Assembly (NCBI RefSeq): GCF_004116455.1
Contig: NZ_PDJU01000002.1
Span: 248,001 to 312,000, forward strand
Reading direction: 5' to 3'
Source of the DNA: Arcobacter sp. F155
GTDB lineage: Bacteria > Campylobacterota > Campylobacteria > Campylobacterales > Arcobacteraceae
Length of the DNA: 64,000 nt
The position numbers and the translations under genes are program-made. Shown here piece by piece: positions 46,072 to 54,363 of the stretch (position 1 is its first letter; every line of letters begins with the position of its first letter). A model generated the notes under the pieces. The model was not told the DNA's origin and did no database searches. It saw nothing but the letters and a program-made list of their open reading frames with translations.

Positions 46072-46088
46072 AGTGAGATAAAAGTGAG
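46072..46088. promoter_or_regulatory. AGTGAG direct repeats upstream of the kinase gene
   Basis: AGTGAG lies at 46072-46077 and 46083-46088, 11 bp apart, 39 bp before the kinase start. Core, orientation relative to the gene and distance match the dctP repeat, which suggests autoregulation of the two-component genes. Confidence 0.55.
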
Positions 46089-46159
46089 TATTAAATCTAA
46101 AATTATATAAAACTCTATAGTTTTCTAAAAGATTACAAGGTTTATAATGAAAATATAAA

Positions 46160-46165
46160 TATAAT
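46160..46165 (+). promoter_or_regulatory. -10 element for the LOG gene
   Basis: TATAAT 27 bp before the ATG at 46193, with an AAAGGAG ribosome-binding site between them. No clear -35 box is needed in this phylum. Confidence 0.5.
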
Positions 46166-46192
46166 CATAGCTTTGATTTAAAGGAGTTAATC

Positions 46193-46813
46193 ATGGAAAA
46201 AAACAATGTAATATATAGTCCAAGAATAAATGATGACTTCACAAATGGTAGAGAACTTTTAAAAGGTTTAAAAAACAACGTTACTATTTTTGGAAGTGCA
46301 AGAACAAAACAAACAAATGTATATGCAATGCAAGCACAAAAGTTAGCATATATCTTAGCTAAAGAAGGTATTAATATTATCACTGGTGGTGGTGATGGAA
46401 TTATGCAAGCTGCAAATAGAGGTGCATTTAAATCTTCAAATGGAGAATCAATAGGGTTAAGTATTGACCTTCCTTTTGAACAATCAGTTAATCCATACAC
46501 AAATAAACACTTAACATTTAACTATTTTTTTTCTAGAAAATATATGTTAGTAAAATACTCAAAAGCTTGTGTTATTTTCCCTGGTGGATTTGGGACATTA
46601 GATGAACTATTTGAAGTAGTAACTTTAACTCAAACTGGAAAAATGAGAGATGGGTTTAGAGTTTACCTTGTAGGAAGTGAATTCTGGGGTGGATTAATGA
46701 AGTTTATTGAAACTACTTTAATAGATGAAAAAATGATTGACCCAGGTGACTTAGGTATTATCAAAGTGATTGATGATATCAATGAAGTAAAAGAGGAAAT
46801 TGTAAAAATTTAA
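46193..46813 (+). CDS. LOG-family phosphoribohydrolase (TIGR00730 type)
   Basis: A 206-residue Rossmann-fold protein with GGGDGIMQAANRGA (65-78) and the catalytic PGGFGTLDE (130-138), the defining motif of LONELY GUY-type nucleotide 5'-monophosphate phosphoribohydrolases. Members release the base from cytokinin-type or ordinary nucleoside monophosphates; in bacteria the role is often purine salvage or stress related. It is divergent from the kinase gene with its own promoter. Confidence 0.9.
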   Translation: MEKNNVIYSPRINDDFTNGRELLKGLKNNVTIFGSARTKQTNVYAMQAQKLAYILAKEGINIITGGGDGIMQAANRGAFKSSNGESIGLSIDLPFEQSVNPYTNKHLTFNYFFSRKYMLVKYSKACVIFPGGFGTLDELFEVVTLTQTGKMRDGFRVYLVGSEFWGGLMKFIETTLIDEKMIDPGDLGIIKVIDDINEVKEEIVKI

Positions 46814-46861
46814 TAAAAAAGTAAAATACCTAAATATCTACATTTTTTACTTTTATACTTT

Positions 46862-46867
46862 TATAAT
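46862..46867 (+). promoter_or_regulatory. -10 element for the barrel gene
   Basis: TATAAT ends 19 bp before the ATG at 46887, preceded by periodic T-rich stretches as is usual for Campylobacterota promoters; an AAAGGA site follows. The short leader fits a strongly expressed envelope gene. Confidence 0.5.
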
Positions 46868-46886
46868 CTAAAAAAAAGGATTATAA

Positions 46887-47798
46887 ATGAAAAAAAGATT
46901 ACTTTTTTCTCTTATGGTTTGTTCACTATATGCTAGTGAGCAAACTAATTATATAGAATTAGGCTTTGGACAATTAAAAGAAAAAGACAACTTCTCTGTT
47001 GAGAGTGATAAGTCTATCTCTTCTTTAGGAAAAGCTGACTCAGAAACAATATACTTCCCTTATGTAGGATTTAATTTTAACTACAATTTAAATGAAACTT
47101 CTTCTATTTATGTAAATAGTCAATTAGGAGATTTCAGTTTAGGTTCTAACATAAAGACACCTCACGGTTCATTTGATTTTGGATTTACTACAAACTTTTA
47201 TGATGAAGCATGGGAGAATCCTTACTTAACAAATGAAAAAAGAGAAAAAACTAAAGTTAAAAAAAATGGAACTTATTTTAGCTATGGAAAAAGATTTTTT
47301 CCTTCACATGAATTTTCAATTACTCACAAGTATAAAGAAGTAGATTATGATAAAGATACTTTAACTAAAAAACTAAAAAGAGATGCAAAAGAACATACTA
47401 TCTCAGTAGATAACAATTTTAGCTCAAATATAAAAAACCTACCTATAACTTATTTAACAAATGTTGCATATAAAATTTATGATGCTGATGGAAAAGCAAG
47501 CTCTTATAAAAAAGCATCTTTTGCTATAGGTGCAAACTTACAAATAAGCAAAAGATTTGACTTAACACTACTAAATAGCTTTGCAAGAAAAGATTATGAA
47601 GAACACAATAGTTTTGTTGATGAAAAAGTTAGTAGTGATATTTATGGTTTTATAAGTACATTTAAATGGAATGAACCATTTAACTATAAAAACACTTATC
47701 TTAGTTTTCAAAATGGCTATATAAAAGAAGAAGCAAATGCAAACTTCTTTGATAAAGAAAAGAAATTTGCGCTTGTAAGTATAGGATACAAGTTTTAA
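46887..47798 (+). CDS. Putative outer-membrane beta-barrel protein
   Basis: A 303-residue exported protein with signal peptide (1-15, ending LYASE). The rest alternates hydrophobic and polar residues in strands rich in Tyr, Phe, Asn and Lys (FNFNYNLNETSSIYVNSQ, ISKRFDLTLLNSFARKDY) and ends in a terminal strand closing with phenylalanine (SIGYKF), as expected for BamA-dependent barrel insertion. About 12-14 strands would fit. I do not recognise a named family; porin or small-ligand channel is a guess. Confidence 0.72.
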   Translation: MKKRLLFSLMVCSLYASEQTNYIELGFGQLKEKDNFSVESDKSISSLGKADSETIYFPYVGFNFNYNLNETSSIYVNSQLGDFSLGSNIKTPHGSFDFGFTTNFYDEAWENPYLTNEKREKTKVKKNGTYFSYGKRFFPSHEFSITHKYKEVDYDKDTLTKKLKRDAKEHTISVDNNFSSNIKNLPITYLTNVAYKIYDADGKASSYKKASFAIGANLQISKRFDLTLLNSFARKDYEEHNSFVDEKVSSDIYGFISTFKWNEPFNYKNTYLSFQNGYIKEEANANFFDKEKKFALVSIGYKF

Positions 47799-47810
47799 AT
47801 ATATAAAGGG

Positions 47811-49538
47811 TCAAAGTTTTATTATAAACTTTGCACCTTCTTTTATGTTTTCAACTAATAACTGACCTTTCATACTGTTTTCAATTATAGTTTTTGAAAT
47901 ATATAAACCAATTCCTAAGCCTTTTTCTTTTGTAGTTAAATATGGTTCAAAGACTTTATTTATATCTTTAAACTTTATTCCTTCTGCATTGTCAAGAATC
48001 TCTATAAAAACATTTTTTCTATCTTTTCTTAAAACTATCTCTATTTTAGGTTCTTTTATCTGTTTTTTAATAAACTCATCCTTTGAGTTATTAAGAATAT
48101 TAAACAATACTTGTACTAACTCACCTTTATAAGAGTTTATAAAAATATCTTCCTTTGAATCTATTTTAACTTCTATATTATTTAATTTTATACTAGCAGT
48201 TAAAAGATTTAATGTCTCTTCTACTACCTCTTTCAAAGAGAAAGACTCTTTCTCTTTTGATACTTTAAAAAAGTTAGAAAAGTCTTCAATAGTATTTGAC
48301 ATAAAAGTTAATTGAGCCTTTGCTTCTTCTGATTTTCTTTTGAAATACTCATCTGTAAGTTTTTGTTTTTCATGGGCTGTTTTTAAATTCATTAAAACAT
48401 ATGAAATATGAGTTAAAGGTTGTCTCCATTGGTGGGCGATATTAGCAAGCATTTCACCCATTGAGGCTAGCTTACTTTGACTAATAGCTATTTGTTGATT
48501 TTTCTCTTTTTCAATTCTTGCTTGTCTCATTTTATATGCTAAAGCTAAAGAAAAAATCAAAGCCTCTAAAGCAATACCAATATGCAATAAATAGACTTCA
48601 TTATATTCAGAAAAACTATTCTCTGAAATAAAAATAAAAACAAAAAGAGTTACCCATCCTGCAATATAAAAAAGTGCTGGTTTATAACCTTTTATTAAAA
48701 CTACAAAAGCAGAAATCAATAAAGCTAAAATGATTACATAAGAAGGTACATAATCATAAAGAAAAGACCTTTCAATAATAAACATTAAAGCTAAATCAAG
48801 GAAATTCAGAACTAATAAAAACTTTAGAATATTGTGTATTAAAGGAGAGTTTCTTTTTGTATCTAAAAACTCCATATTAAATAAAATAGAAACAACATAT
48901 ATTGTGGTTATCAAAAAAATCAATACTGCTTCAACTGACTCAAAATAATCAAATGCACTTGTTGGTCTTGCAACTACAAGTAATAACATCAAAGTTGAAA
49001 GCTGTAAAAGAGAATAGTATAAAAAAGATTTCTCTTTATTATATAAAAAGAAAACAAAGTTATATAAAAAGGCACATAACATTATTCCATAAACTAAACC
49101 AAAAAAGAGTTTTTCATCACTTAGTACATATTTATACTCAAACTCATTGTGAATATTTATATTAAAATTAGGAATATTTCCTTTAAAATCAAAGTGAAGA
49201 ATCAAATCCTTTTTTATATCTTTATGAAGTCTTATTATCTTTTTATTATCTTTAATAGTAAAAGATACATTTGTTTCTAAAAAGAACTCCTCTTTAACTT
49301 TTAATGCTAAATAATAGTCTGATTTTAATTGTTCTTCATCTATATCAATTTTGATAAATAAAGAGTTTTTAAACTCTTTTGCAAAACTATAGTTTGTAAA
49401 GCTTTTTAGATTTTTATAGTTTTTTCCATCTGAAGAAACAAATAGATTATTCATTATAGAATCTTTATTTACTTCAGCAAAAAGATTAATACCCAAAGCT
49501 ACTAAAAGTAAAATTACTTTGATACTACTCTTGAACAT
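47811..49538 (-). CDS. 7TMR-DISM sensor histidine kinase
   Basis: A 575-residue kinase. A signal peptide (1-21) leads to a periplasmic domain of about 120 residues of the DISM-extracellular type, then seven membrane helices (about 142-335; LFFGLVYGIMLCAFLYNFVFFL opens the set), a short coiled coil, H box IAHQWRQPL (H369) and ATPase domain with N box ILNNSKDEF and glycine box GLGIGLYISK. The G1 box reads DNAEGI instead of DNGGGI. DISM domains are thought to bind carbohydrates or similar ligands. The regulator gene upstream overlaps by 14 bp and is its partner. Confidence 0.9.
   Translation of the reverse strand: MFKSSIKVILLLVALGINLFAEVNKDSIMNNLFVSSDGKNYKNLKSFTNYSFAKEFKNSLFIKIDIDEEQLKSDYYLALKVKEEFFLETNVSFTIKDNKKIIRLHKDIKKDLILHFDFKGNIPNFNINIHNEFEYKYVLSDEKLFFGLVYGIMLCAFLYNFVFFLYNKEKSFLYYSLLQLSTLMLLLVVARPTSAFDYFESVEAVLIFLITTIYVVSILFNMEFLDTKRNSPLIHNILKFLLVLNFLDLALMFIIERSFLYDYVPSYVIILALLISAFVVLIKGYKPALFYIAGWVTLFVFIFISENSFSEYNEVYLLHIGIALEALIFSLALAYKMRQARIEKEKNQQIAISQSKLASMGEMLANIAHQWRQPLTHISYVLMNLKTAHEKQKLTDEYFKRKSEEAKAQLTFMSNTIEDFSNFFKVSKEKESFSLKEVVEETLNLLTASIKLNNIEVKIDSKEDIFINSYKGELVQVLFNILNNSKDEFIKKQIKEPKIEIVLRKDRKNVFIEILDNAEGIKFKDINKVFEPYLTTKEKGLGIGLYISKTIIENSMKGQLLVENIKEGAKFIIKL
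47812..47833. terminator. Bidirectional terminator hairpin
   Basis: CAAAGTTT (47812-47819) pairs with AAACTTTG (47826-47833) around TATTAT, between the convergent barrel and kinase genes. Confidence 0.55.
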
Positions 49539-50199
49539 TTACTTGGTAACCTATTCCAGAGATATTTTTTATTGCTCTTTTTGAAATCTTTTTTCTAAGA
49601 TCTCTTACAACTGAACGTATTGCATCTTCACTCATATTTCCATTCCAAACATAAGTATTTAGTTCATCATAACTTGTAGTTCTTTTTTGATTTTTTATTA
49701 GAAGTTCAAGAAAAAGCAACTCTTTCTTAGTCAAGATAATTTGTTCTTTTCCTTTAAAAAGAGTCTTATTCAAATAATCAAATGCAAAATCATCTTCTAG
49801 GGTAAAAATACTCTTTTTATCACTTATTTCACTTACACAAGTTTTTAAAACTGGTAAAAGTTTATCTTCTGTTACAGGTTTTATAAGGTATTTTACTAAT
49901 CCTAACTCAACTGCTTCAAGTAAATATGATGTATCCAAAAATGCTGTAGCAATAACTATCTTAGTTGATTTATCTGTTGCTCTTATTTTTCTAACCATTT
50001 CTAAGCCAGAAATCAATGGCATTTTTATATCTGAAATTATAATATCTGGTTTTACTTCTTTGTAGACATTAAAACCTTCTAAACCATCTTTTGCTTCATA
50101 AACATTATCACAATGAAACTCTAAATATTCAACGGCATTGGCTCTAATTGGTTCTTCATCATCAATATATAAAATCTTTAAATTTTTTAACTCTTCCAT
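49525..50199 (-). CDS. Response regulator paired with the DISM kinase
   Basis: A 224-residue regulator with receiver residues D13-D14-E15, phosphoacceptor D57 (IISDIKMP), the lysine in LIKPVTE, and an OmpR-type winged helix in the last 85 residues ending NISGIGYQVN. It precedes and overlaps the kinase gene by 14 bp. It is a paralogue of the regulators at 3636 and 43817. Targets unknown; the divergent HPP gene is one candidate. Confidence 0.91.
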   Translation of the reverse strand: MEELKNLKILYIDDEEPIRANAVEYLEFHCDNVYEAKDGLEGFNVYKEVKPDIIISDIKMPLISGLEMVRKIRATDKSTKIVIATAFLDTSYLLEAVELGLVKYLIKPVTEDKLLPVLKTCVSEISDKKSIFTLEDDFAFDYLNKTLFKGKEQIILTKKELLFLELLIKNQKRTTSYDELNTYVWNGNMSEDAIRSVVRDLRKKISKRAIKNISGIGYQVNVQE

Positions 50200-50297
50200 A
50201 TTCTCTCTTTCTAAAAAATAATTATATTAAAAAAAAATGTGGAAATTCTGAGTTTTCCCCTTTTTTTCACATTTCTTGATTTTATGATAGTTCTTAT

Positions 50298-50309
50298 TGA
50301 CTCAAGTCA
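50298..50309. promoter_or_regulatory. Short palindrome upstream of the HPP gene
   Basis: TGACT (50298-50302) and AGTCA (50305-50309) are separated by CA, 55 bp before the HPP start, in the gap shared with the divergent response-regulator gene. A possible operator; short enough to arise by chance. Confidence 0.3.
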
Positions 50310-50364
50310 TAGAATAAGCTAATCATTATAGTTATACTTCATTTTTTGAAGGTAACTATGATTT

Positions 50365-50907
50365 ATGAAAAAGTTTTTTAAAAAATTTAAAAAAATAAAT
50401 ACAGAAAAAATAGAGTTTGAAAACCTTATTTGGTCTTGGATAGGTTCATTTATAGGAATTATTGCTATTGCATTTATTCACTTTAGCTTTTTAAATGATA
50501 CTGACCTCTCTTTAGTTATTGGTTCATTTGGAGCAAGTGCTGTTTTAATCTATGGTGCAATTCACTCTCCCTTAGCTCAACCAAGAAACCTTGTAGGTGG
50601 ACATATTTTAAGTGCGATTATTGGAGTTACTAGTTTTAAACTTTTAGGTGATTACTTATGGTTGTGTTCAGCTCTAGCTGTGGCTAGTTCTATTTTAGTG
50701 ATGCAAGTAACCTTAACTTTACACCCTCCAGGAGGAGCAACTGCTTTGATTGCAGTTATAGGGAGTGAACAGATTCACAACCTAGGTTTTTTATATGTTT
50801 TAATTCCTGTTGCAACAGGTGCTTTTATAATGCTTTTTATTGCATTAATTATAAATAATATCCCTAAAAAAAGATATTATCCAAACTCAAGGAACAAAAA
50901 TACCTAG
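50365..50907 (+). CDS. HPP-family membrane protein
   Basis: A 180-residue protein with four or five membrane helices and the family signatures FGASAVLIYGAIHSPLAQPRNLVGGH and LHPPGGATALIAVIGS; HPP motif is at about 119-121. HPP proteins are integral membrane proteins; one cyanobacterial member has been linked to nitrite transport. No C-terminal CBS domains are fused here. The start ATG follows an upstream GAAGGTAA that is somewhat distant. It overlaps the end of the convergent gene at 50904 by 4 bp. Confidence 0.88.
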   Translation: MKKFFKKFKKINTEKIEFENLIWSWIGSFIGIIAIAFIHFSFLNDTDLSLVIGSFGASAVLIYGAIHSPLAQPRNLVGGHILSAIIGVTSFKLLGDYLWLCSALAVASSILVMQVTLTLHPPGGATALIAVIGSEQIHNLGFLYVLIPVATGAFIMLFIALIINNIPKKRYYPNSRNKNT

Positions 50908-51338
50908 TACTGATACATATGGTATTTTTTATTCTCTTTTGCTTTTTGTTTCTCTAGTTTTTCATAAGCAAGAACTGCTTCTTGTCTTAAACTTTCATCT
51001 ACTTGTTTATTTTGAAGCTCTTTTAAAATAACTTCTAAAACTAAGATATAAACGATTGAGTTAAGTTTTTTAGACTCTTCATTTCTCATCTGAAAATCTA
51101 AATCAATAGCATAAATTGCTTCTTGGAAAGTAAAAAAAAGTCTTTGTGAAATATCTTCTAATCTTAAGGTATAACCTAAAATAAGTAAAAAGTTTTCTCT
51201 AAACTCTTCATCTAGTTTTTCATCTTTAATTCTCTGTGCAAAATCAAAGATTGTATTTGCATACTCTTTTTCTAAAGTATTTGATTCTACAACTTTTGTT
51301 TTAAAGCTATAGAAAAATTGCGAAATCTCTTCTATCAT
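50904..51338 (-). CDS. Uncharacterised helical protein
   Basis: A 144-residue soluble, highly charged and probably all-helical protein (EISQFFYSFKTKVVESNTLEKEYANTIFDFAQRI in its N-terminal part, given here only as a description of EISQFFYSFK onward) with a Lys/Glu-rich C-terminal helix ending HMYQY. No signal peptide, cysteine or known motif is visible. It is convergent with the HPP gene and divergent from the DUF4197 gene, so it appears to be a single-gene unit. Confidence 0.55.
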   Translation of the reverse strand: MIEEISQFFYSFKTKVVESNTLEKEYANTIFDFAQRIKDEKLDEEFRENFLLILGYTLRLEDISQRLFFTFQEAIYAIDLDFQMRNEESKKLNSIVYILVLEVILKELQNKQVDESLRQEAVLAYEKLEKQKAKENKKYHMYQY

Positions 51339-51404
51339 TTTATCCCACTAATTTTAATTTGTAGCATTTTAGCATATAATATTAAAAACTTTAGGAAGAA
51401 ACAA

Positions 51405-52211
51405 ATGAACAAAAAAATAATTCTTTCATCTTTAGTACTATGCAGTACATTATCTTTTGCTTTTGATTTAAATAGCTTCACAAAAGAGATTGTAAATGAC
51501 ATAACTAAAACAGAAACAAAACAAGACCAAACAGTTTCAAGCTCTTTATCTCAAGATACAGTATCAAAGGGTTTAAAAGAAGCATTAAAAGTTGGTGTAA
51601 ACTATGCTACAAAAACTTTAGGAGCACAAAATGGTTATTTAAATAATGCCGATGTTAAAATTCCACTACCTGAAAACCTTCAAAAAGCAGAAGCTCTTAT
51701 AAGAAGTGCAGGAGGAGATAAAATTGCAGATGATTTAATCAAGTCTATGAACAATGCAGCAACAAATGCAGCACCTGAAACAGCAAAGATTTTTGTTGAT
51801 GCAATTGAAAAAATGAATCTTGAAGATGCTAAAAAAATTTTAGCAGGAAATGAACACTCAGCAACAAACTATTTTAAAGAAAATACAAATGAAGCATTAA
51901 AAAAACTAATCAAACCAATAGTAAATAAAACTATGCAAGAAAATAGTGTTTCAAAATACTACGATACTTTTAATACTTATTATAAACAGTATGGAAAAGA
52001 GTATGTAGAAAATAGCTCGGTAATGAACTTAGCTAAAAACTTTGGAGTAGATGAGTATATTCCAAGTTCTAGTGATGAAAGTTTAGATGATTATGTTACA
52101 AATAAAGCGATTGATGGTTTATTTAAAATGATTTCTGAAAAAGAGGCTTCTATTAGAGAAAACCCTGTTGAGCAAACAACTTCAATACTTAAAAAAGTAT
52201 TTGGAAACTAA
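51405..52211 (+). CDS. DUF4197 exported protein
   Basis: A 268-residue protein with signal peptide (1-17, ending LSFAF). ALKEALKVGVNYATKTLGAQNGYLNN, VKIPLPENLQKAEALIR and AKKILAGNEHSATNYFKENT match the DUF4197 family, a helical periplasmic protein of unknown role. The start at 51405 is preferred over 51318 because AGGAAG precedes it and the signal peptide then begins directly with MNKK. A strong hairpin follows the stop. Confidence 0.9.
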   Translation: MNKKIILSSLVLCSTLSFAFDLNSFTKEIVNDITKTETKQDQTVSSSLSQDTVSKGLKEALKVGVNYATKTLGAQNGYLNNADVKIPLPENLQKAEALIRSAGGDKIADDLIKSMNNAATNAAPETAKIFVDAIEKMNLEDAKKILAGNEHSATNYFKENTNEALKKLIKPIVNKTMQENSVSKYYDTFNTYYKQYGKEYVENSSVMNLAKNFGVDEYIPSSSDESLDDYVTNKAIDGLFKMISEKEASIRENPVEQTTSILKKVFGN

Positions 52212-52213
52212 AA

Positions 52214-52240
52214 CTTATAAGCTCTTTTAGAGCTTATAGG
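52214..52240. terminator. Bidirectional terminator hairpin
   Basis: CTTATAAGCTCT (52214-52225) pairs with AGAGCTTATAGG (52229-52240) around TTT, with one wobble pair. It lies between the convergent DUF4197 and lipoprotein genes and includes the latter's stop codon. Confidence 0.65.
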
Positions 52241-52848
52241 TCTAATCTTTCATATCTAAAATAGTTTTCAAAGATATTCTTTCTAACTAAACTTTTATTG
52301 TAATTTCCTGCAAATCTTTTTTTATCAAGGTACTTTGAAATATATTCTGGTTTTACTTCTTTTAAAAGCTTTGTGTAAAACATTCCTTCATAATCCACTA
52401 AAAACATATTTGTATTTGTATAATAAGAGTAAATAACACTTAAGTAGCTCTCATTATTTACTTTGTATGTTTTAAAAGTATAGTTATTTATATCGATACT
52501 CTCAACAATCTCTATAGAGTCTAACTTCAATTCATAATTTAAACTTGTTTCAAAAAAACCACTTGCTAAACCTGTCCAAAAACAATTACTATCTAAATCA
52601 ATATACTCAAAAAATAGTTTTCCATAGTTACTGTTTTTTTCTTCGATTGTATAGGAATTCATAACGCAAGGTGTGGATAGATAGTGTCTTTGTTTTGGAT
52701 TATCAAACTTTAACGTTGATACAAGATTATTATTAGAATAAAAAGATAACTCTTTAGTCTTTGAAGTATAGTTATTTAAACTCGTAGTACTACAAGCTAC
52801 AAAAAACAAAGCTATAAAACAAAGAGTTATTACTTTAATGACTTGCAT
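52234..52848 (-). CDS. Lipoprotein, paralogue of its upstream neighbour
   Basis: A 204-residue lipoprotein: signal peptide with lipobox FVAC (C19). The body contains YTIEEKNSNYGKLFFEYIDLD, SIDINNYTFKTYKVNNESYLSVIYSY and MFLVDYEGMFYTKLLKEVKPEY, which align with segments of the protein encoded at 52835, showing that the two are paralogues. No family is recognised. The start overlaps the upstream gene by 14 bp, so both are produced together, one anchored to a membrane and one without a signal. Confidence 0.7.
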   Translation of the reverse strand: MQVIKVITLCFIALFFVACSTTSLNNYTSKTKELSFYSNNNLVSTLKFDNPKQRHYLSTPCVMNSYTIEEKNSNYGKLFFEYIDLDSNCFWTGLASGFFETSLNYELKLDSIEIVESIDINNYTFKTYKVNNESYLSVIYSYYTNTNMFLVDYEGMFYTKLLKEVKPEYISKYLDKKRFAGNYNKSLVRKNIFENYFRYERLDL

Positions 52849-53398
52849 TAAAAAAGCCTTGAATACAATTCTCTTTTACAAGTGAAATATTAAAGTTCAC
52901 ATGTCCTTTTTCTTTTTCATCAAAACTATATGTATACTCTTTCTCAAACTCTGACAATAGCTTTTTATATAAGTTTCCTTTCATATCAACAATAAAAACA
53001 TCAGTATTTGCAGCCCAAATATAAATTATGTGTAAAACAAAAGCATCATCTACTTTTTTTACTTTAAAAGTATAGTTTGAAATATCCTTTGACTCTAAAG
53101 TTTCAAACTCTTTTATTTGAAGTTTCTGTTTAAAAAAATCTTCATACATACTTAGAGCTTGTCCATTCCAAGTTGTATTTGTATCAGTTTTTACATACTC
53201 TAAAAATATTTCGTCGTTATTTATTGTATAGGCGTCAACTACAAAAGGGTCATGTCTAGTCTTCATATCATAAACATCTAAGTCATGGTAAACATACTCT
53301 TCTGAGTCCGTTTTAAAGGCTATTTGATTGTTTTCAAACTTATAAATCGGCATTGAGGCATTAGCGATTGCACTAATTATTTTTTGAAAGATTCCCAT
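52835..53398 (-). CDS. Soluble paralogue of the lipoprotein
   Basis: A 187-residue protein without an evident signal peptide. AYTINNDEIFLEYVKTDTNT, SKDISNYTFKVKKVDDAFVL and VFIVDMKGNLYKKLLSEFEKEY align with the downstream lipoprotein. The N-terminus (MGIFQKIISAIANASMPIYKF) is amphipathic and could associate with membrane. No named family recognised; cellular role unknown. It heads a two-gene unit divergent from the YitT gene. Confidence 0.65.
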   Translation of the reverse strand: MGIFQKIISAIANASMPIYKFENNQIAFKTDSEEYVYHDLDVYDMKTRHDPFVVDAYTINNDEIFLEYVKTDTNTTWNGQALSMYEDFFKQKLQIKEFETLESKDISNYTFKVKKVDDAFVLHIIYIWAANTDVFIVDMKGNLYKKLLSEFEKEYTYSFDEKEKGHVNFNISLVKENCIQGFFNASH

Positions 53399-53514
53399 AT
53401 ATAAAACCTAATTATTTTTTTATTACTACTTTATCATAAATACCCCGCTTTTTCAAGACATTATGTAATATTTTAATTAATTTGATATAATCCAAAAAAA
53501 CTAGAAAGGAACAT

Positions 53515-54363
53515 ATGCCAACTATTTTTAGTAAAAAAGAACTTCTAAATACTTTTTACCTAATATTGGGTACTCTTTTTATCTCATTATCTGTTGTACT
53601 ATTTTTTACACCACATAACTTTACAACTGGTGGAACACCTGGTGCTGCTATTTTATTACACAAACTAACTGGATTTTCTATTGGTACTATGGTTATTGCT
53701 ATAAATATTCCCTTACTTATTTGGGGAATGAAATATTTTGGAAAGATGTTTGCAATAAGAACCATTATAACCGTTGCACTTATCTCTATTTTTATAGACT
53801 TTTTTTCTTACTCTTTAAACTTTGATTTACTTATTTCAAATATTTTAGTTGCTGCTATTTTTGGTGGAGCTGTTATTGGATTTGGGGTTGGGTTTATTAT
53901 AAAAGGACATTCAAGTGCTGGTGGTTCAACTATTGTTGCAAAGATTATTGCATCAAACTCTCATATAAAACCTGCACAAGTTATATTAGTGATTGATGTA
54001 CTTATTGTTGTTTCATCTATTTATGTATTTAAAGACTTCGAAAAAGCTGTTCTAAGTATCATGAGTATCTATGTTACAGCAAAAGCTATTGATGTAGTTT
54101 TAACAGGTACTTTAACAACAAAGGTTATTCATATTACAACTTCTAAACCTCAAGAGTTAGGTGAACAAATCACTCAAAAACTAAAGCATGAAGGTACTCT
54201 TATTCAAGGTGACGCTTTAAATAAAAAAGATGATAAAACTCTTATTTTTATGGTAATTGATGTTAAAAGATTAGGACAATTAAGACAAATCATTGAAGAA
54301 ACAGACAAAGATGCTTTCATGATTGTTATGGAAGCATCTGAGATGTTAGGAAGAGGTCACTAA
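53515..54363 (+). CDS. YitT-family membrane protein
   Basis: A 282-residue protein with five or six membrane helices in the first 195 residues (FFTPHNFTTGGTPGAAILLH, GFGVGFIIKGHSSAGGSTIVAK) and a cytoplasmic C-terminal DUF2179 domain (about 205-280; THVIHITTSKPQELGEQI-like and GRGH end). Function is unknown; the fold is seen in many Gram-positive and some Gram-negative genomes. It overlaps the convergent TPR gene by 4 bp. Confidence 0.9.
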   Translation: MPTIFSKKELLNTFYLILGTLFISLSVVLFFTPHNFTTGGTPGAAILLHKLTGFSIGTMVIAINIPLLIWGMKYFGKMFAIRTIITVALISIFIDFFSYSLNFDLLISNILVAAIFGGAVIGFGVGFIIKGHSSAGGSTIVAKIIASNSHIKPAQVILVIDVLIVVSSIYVFKDFEKAVLSIMSIYVTAKAIDVVLTGTLTTKVIHITTSKPQELGEQITQKLKHEGTLIQGDALNKKDDKTLIFMVIDVKRLGQLRQIIEETDKDAFMIVMEASEMLGRGH

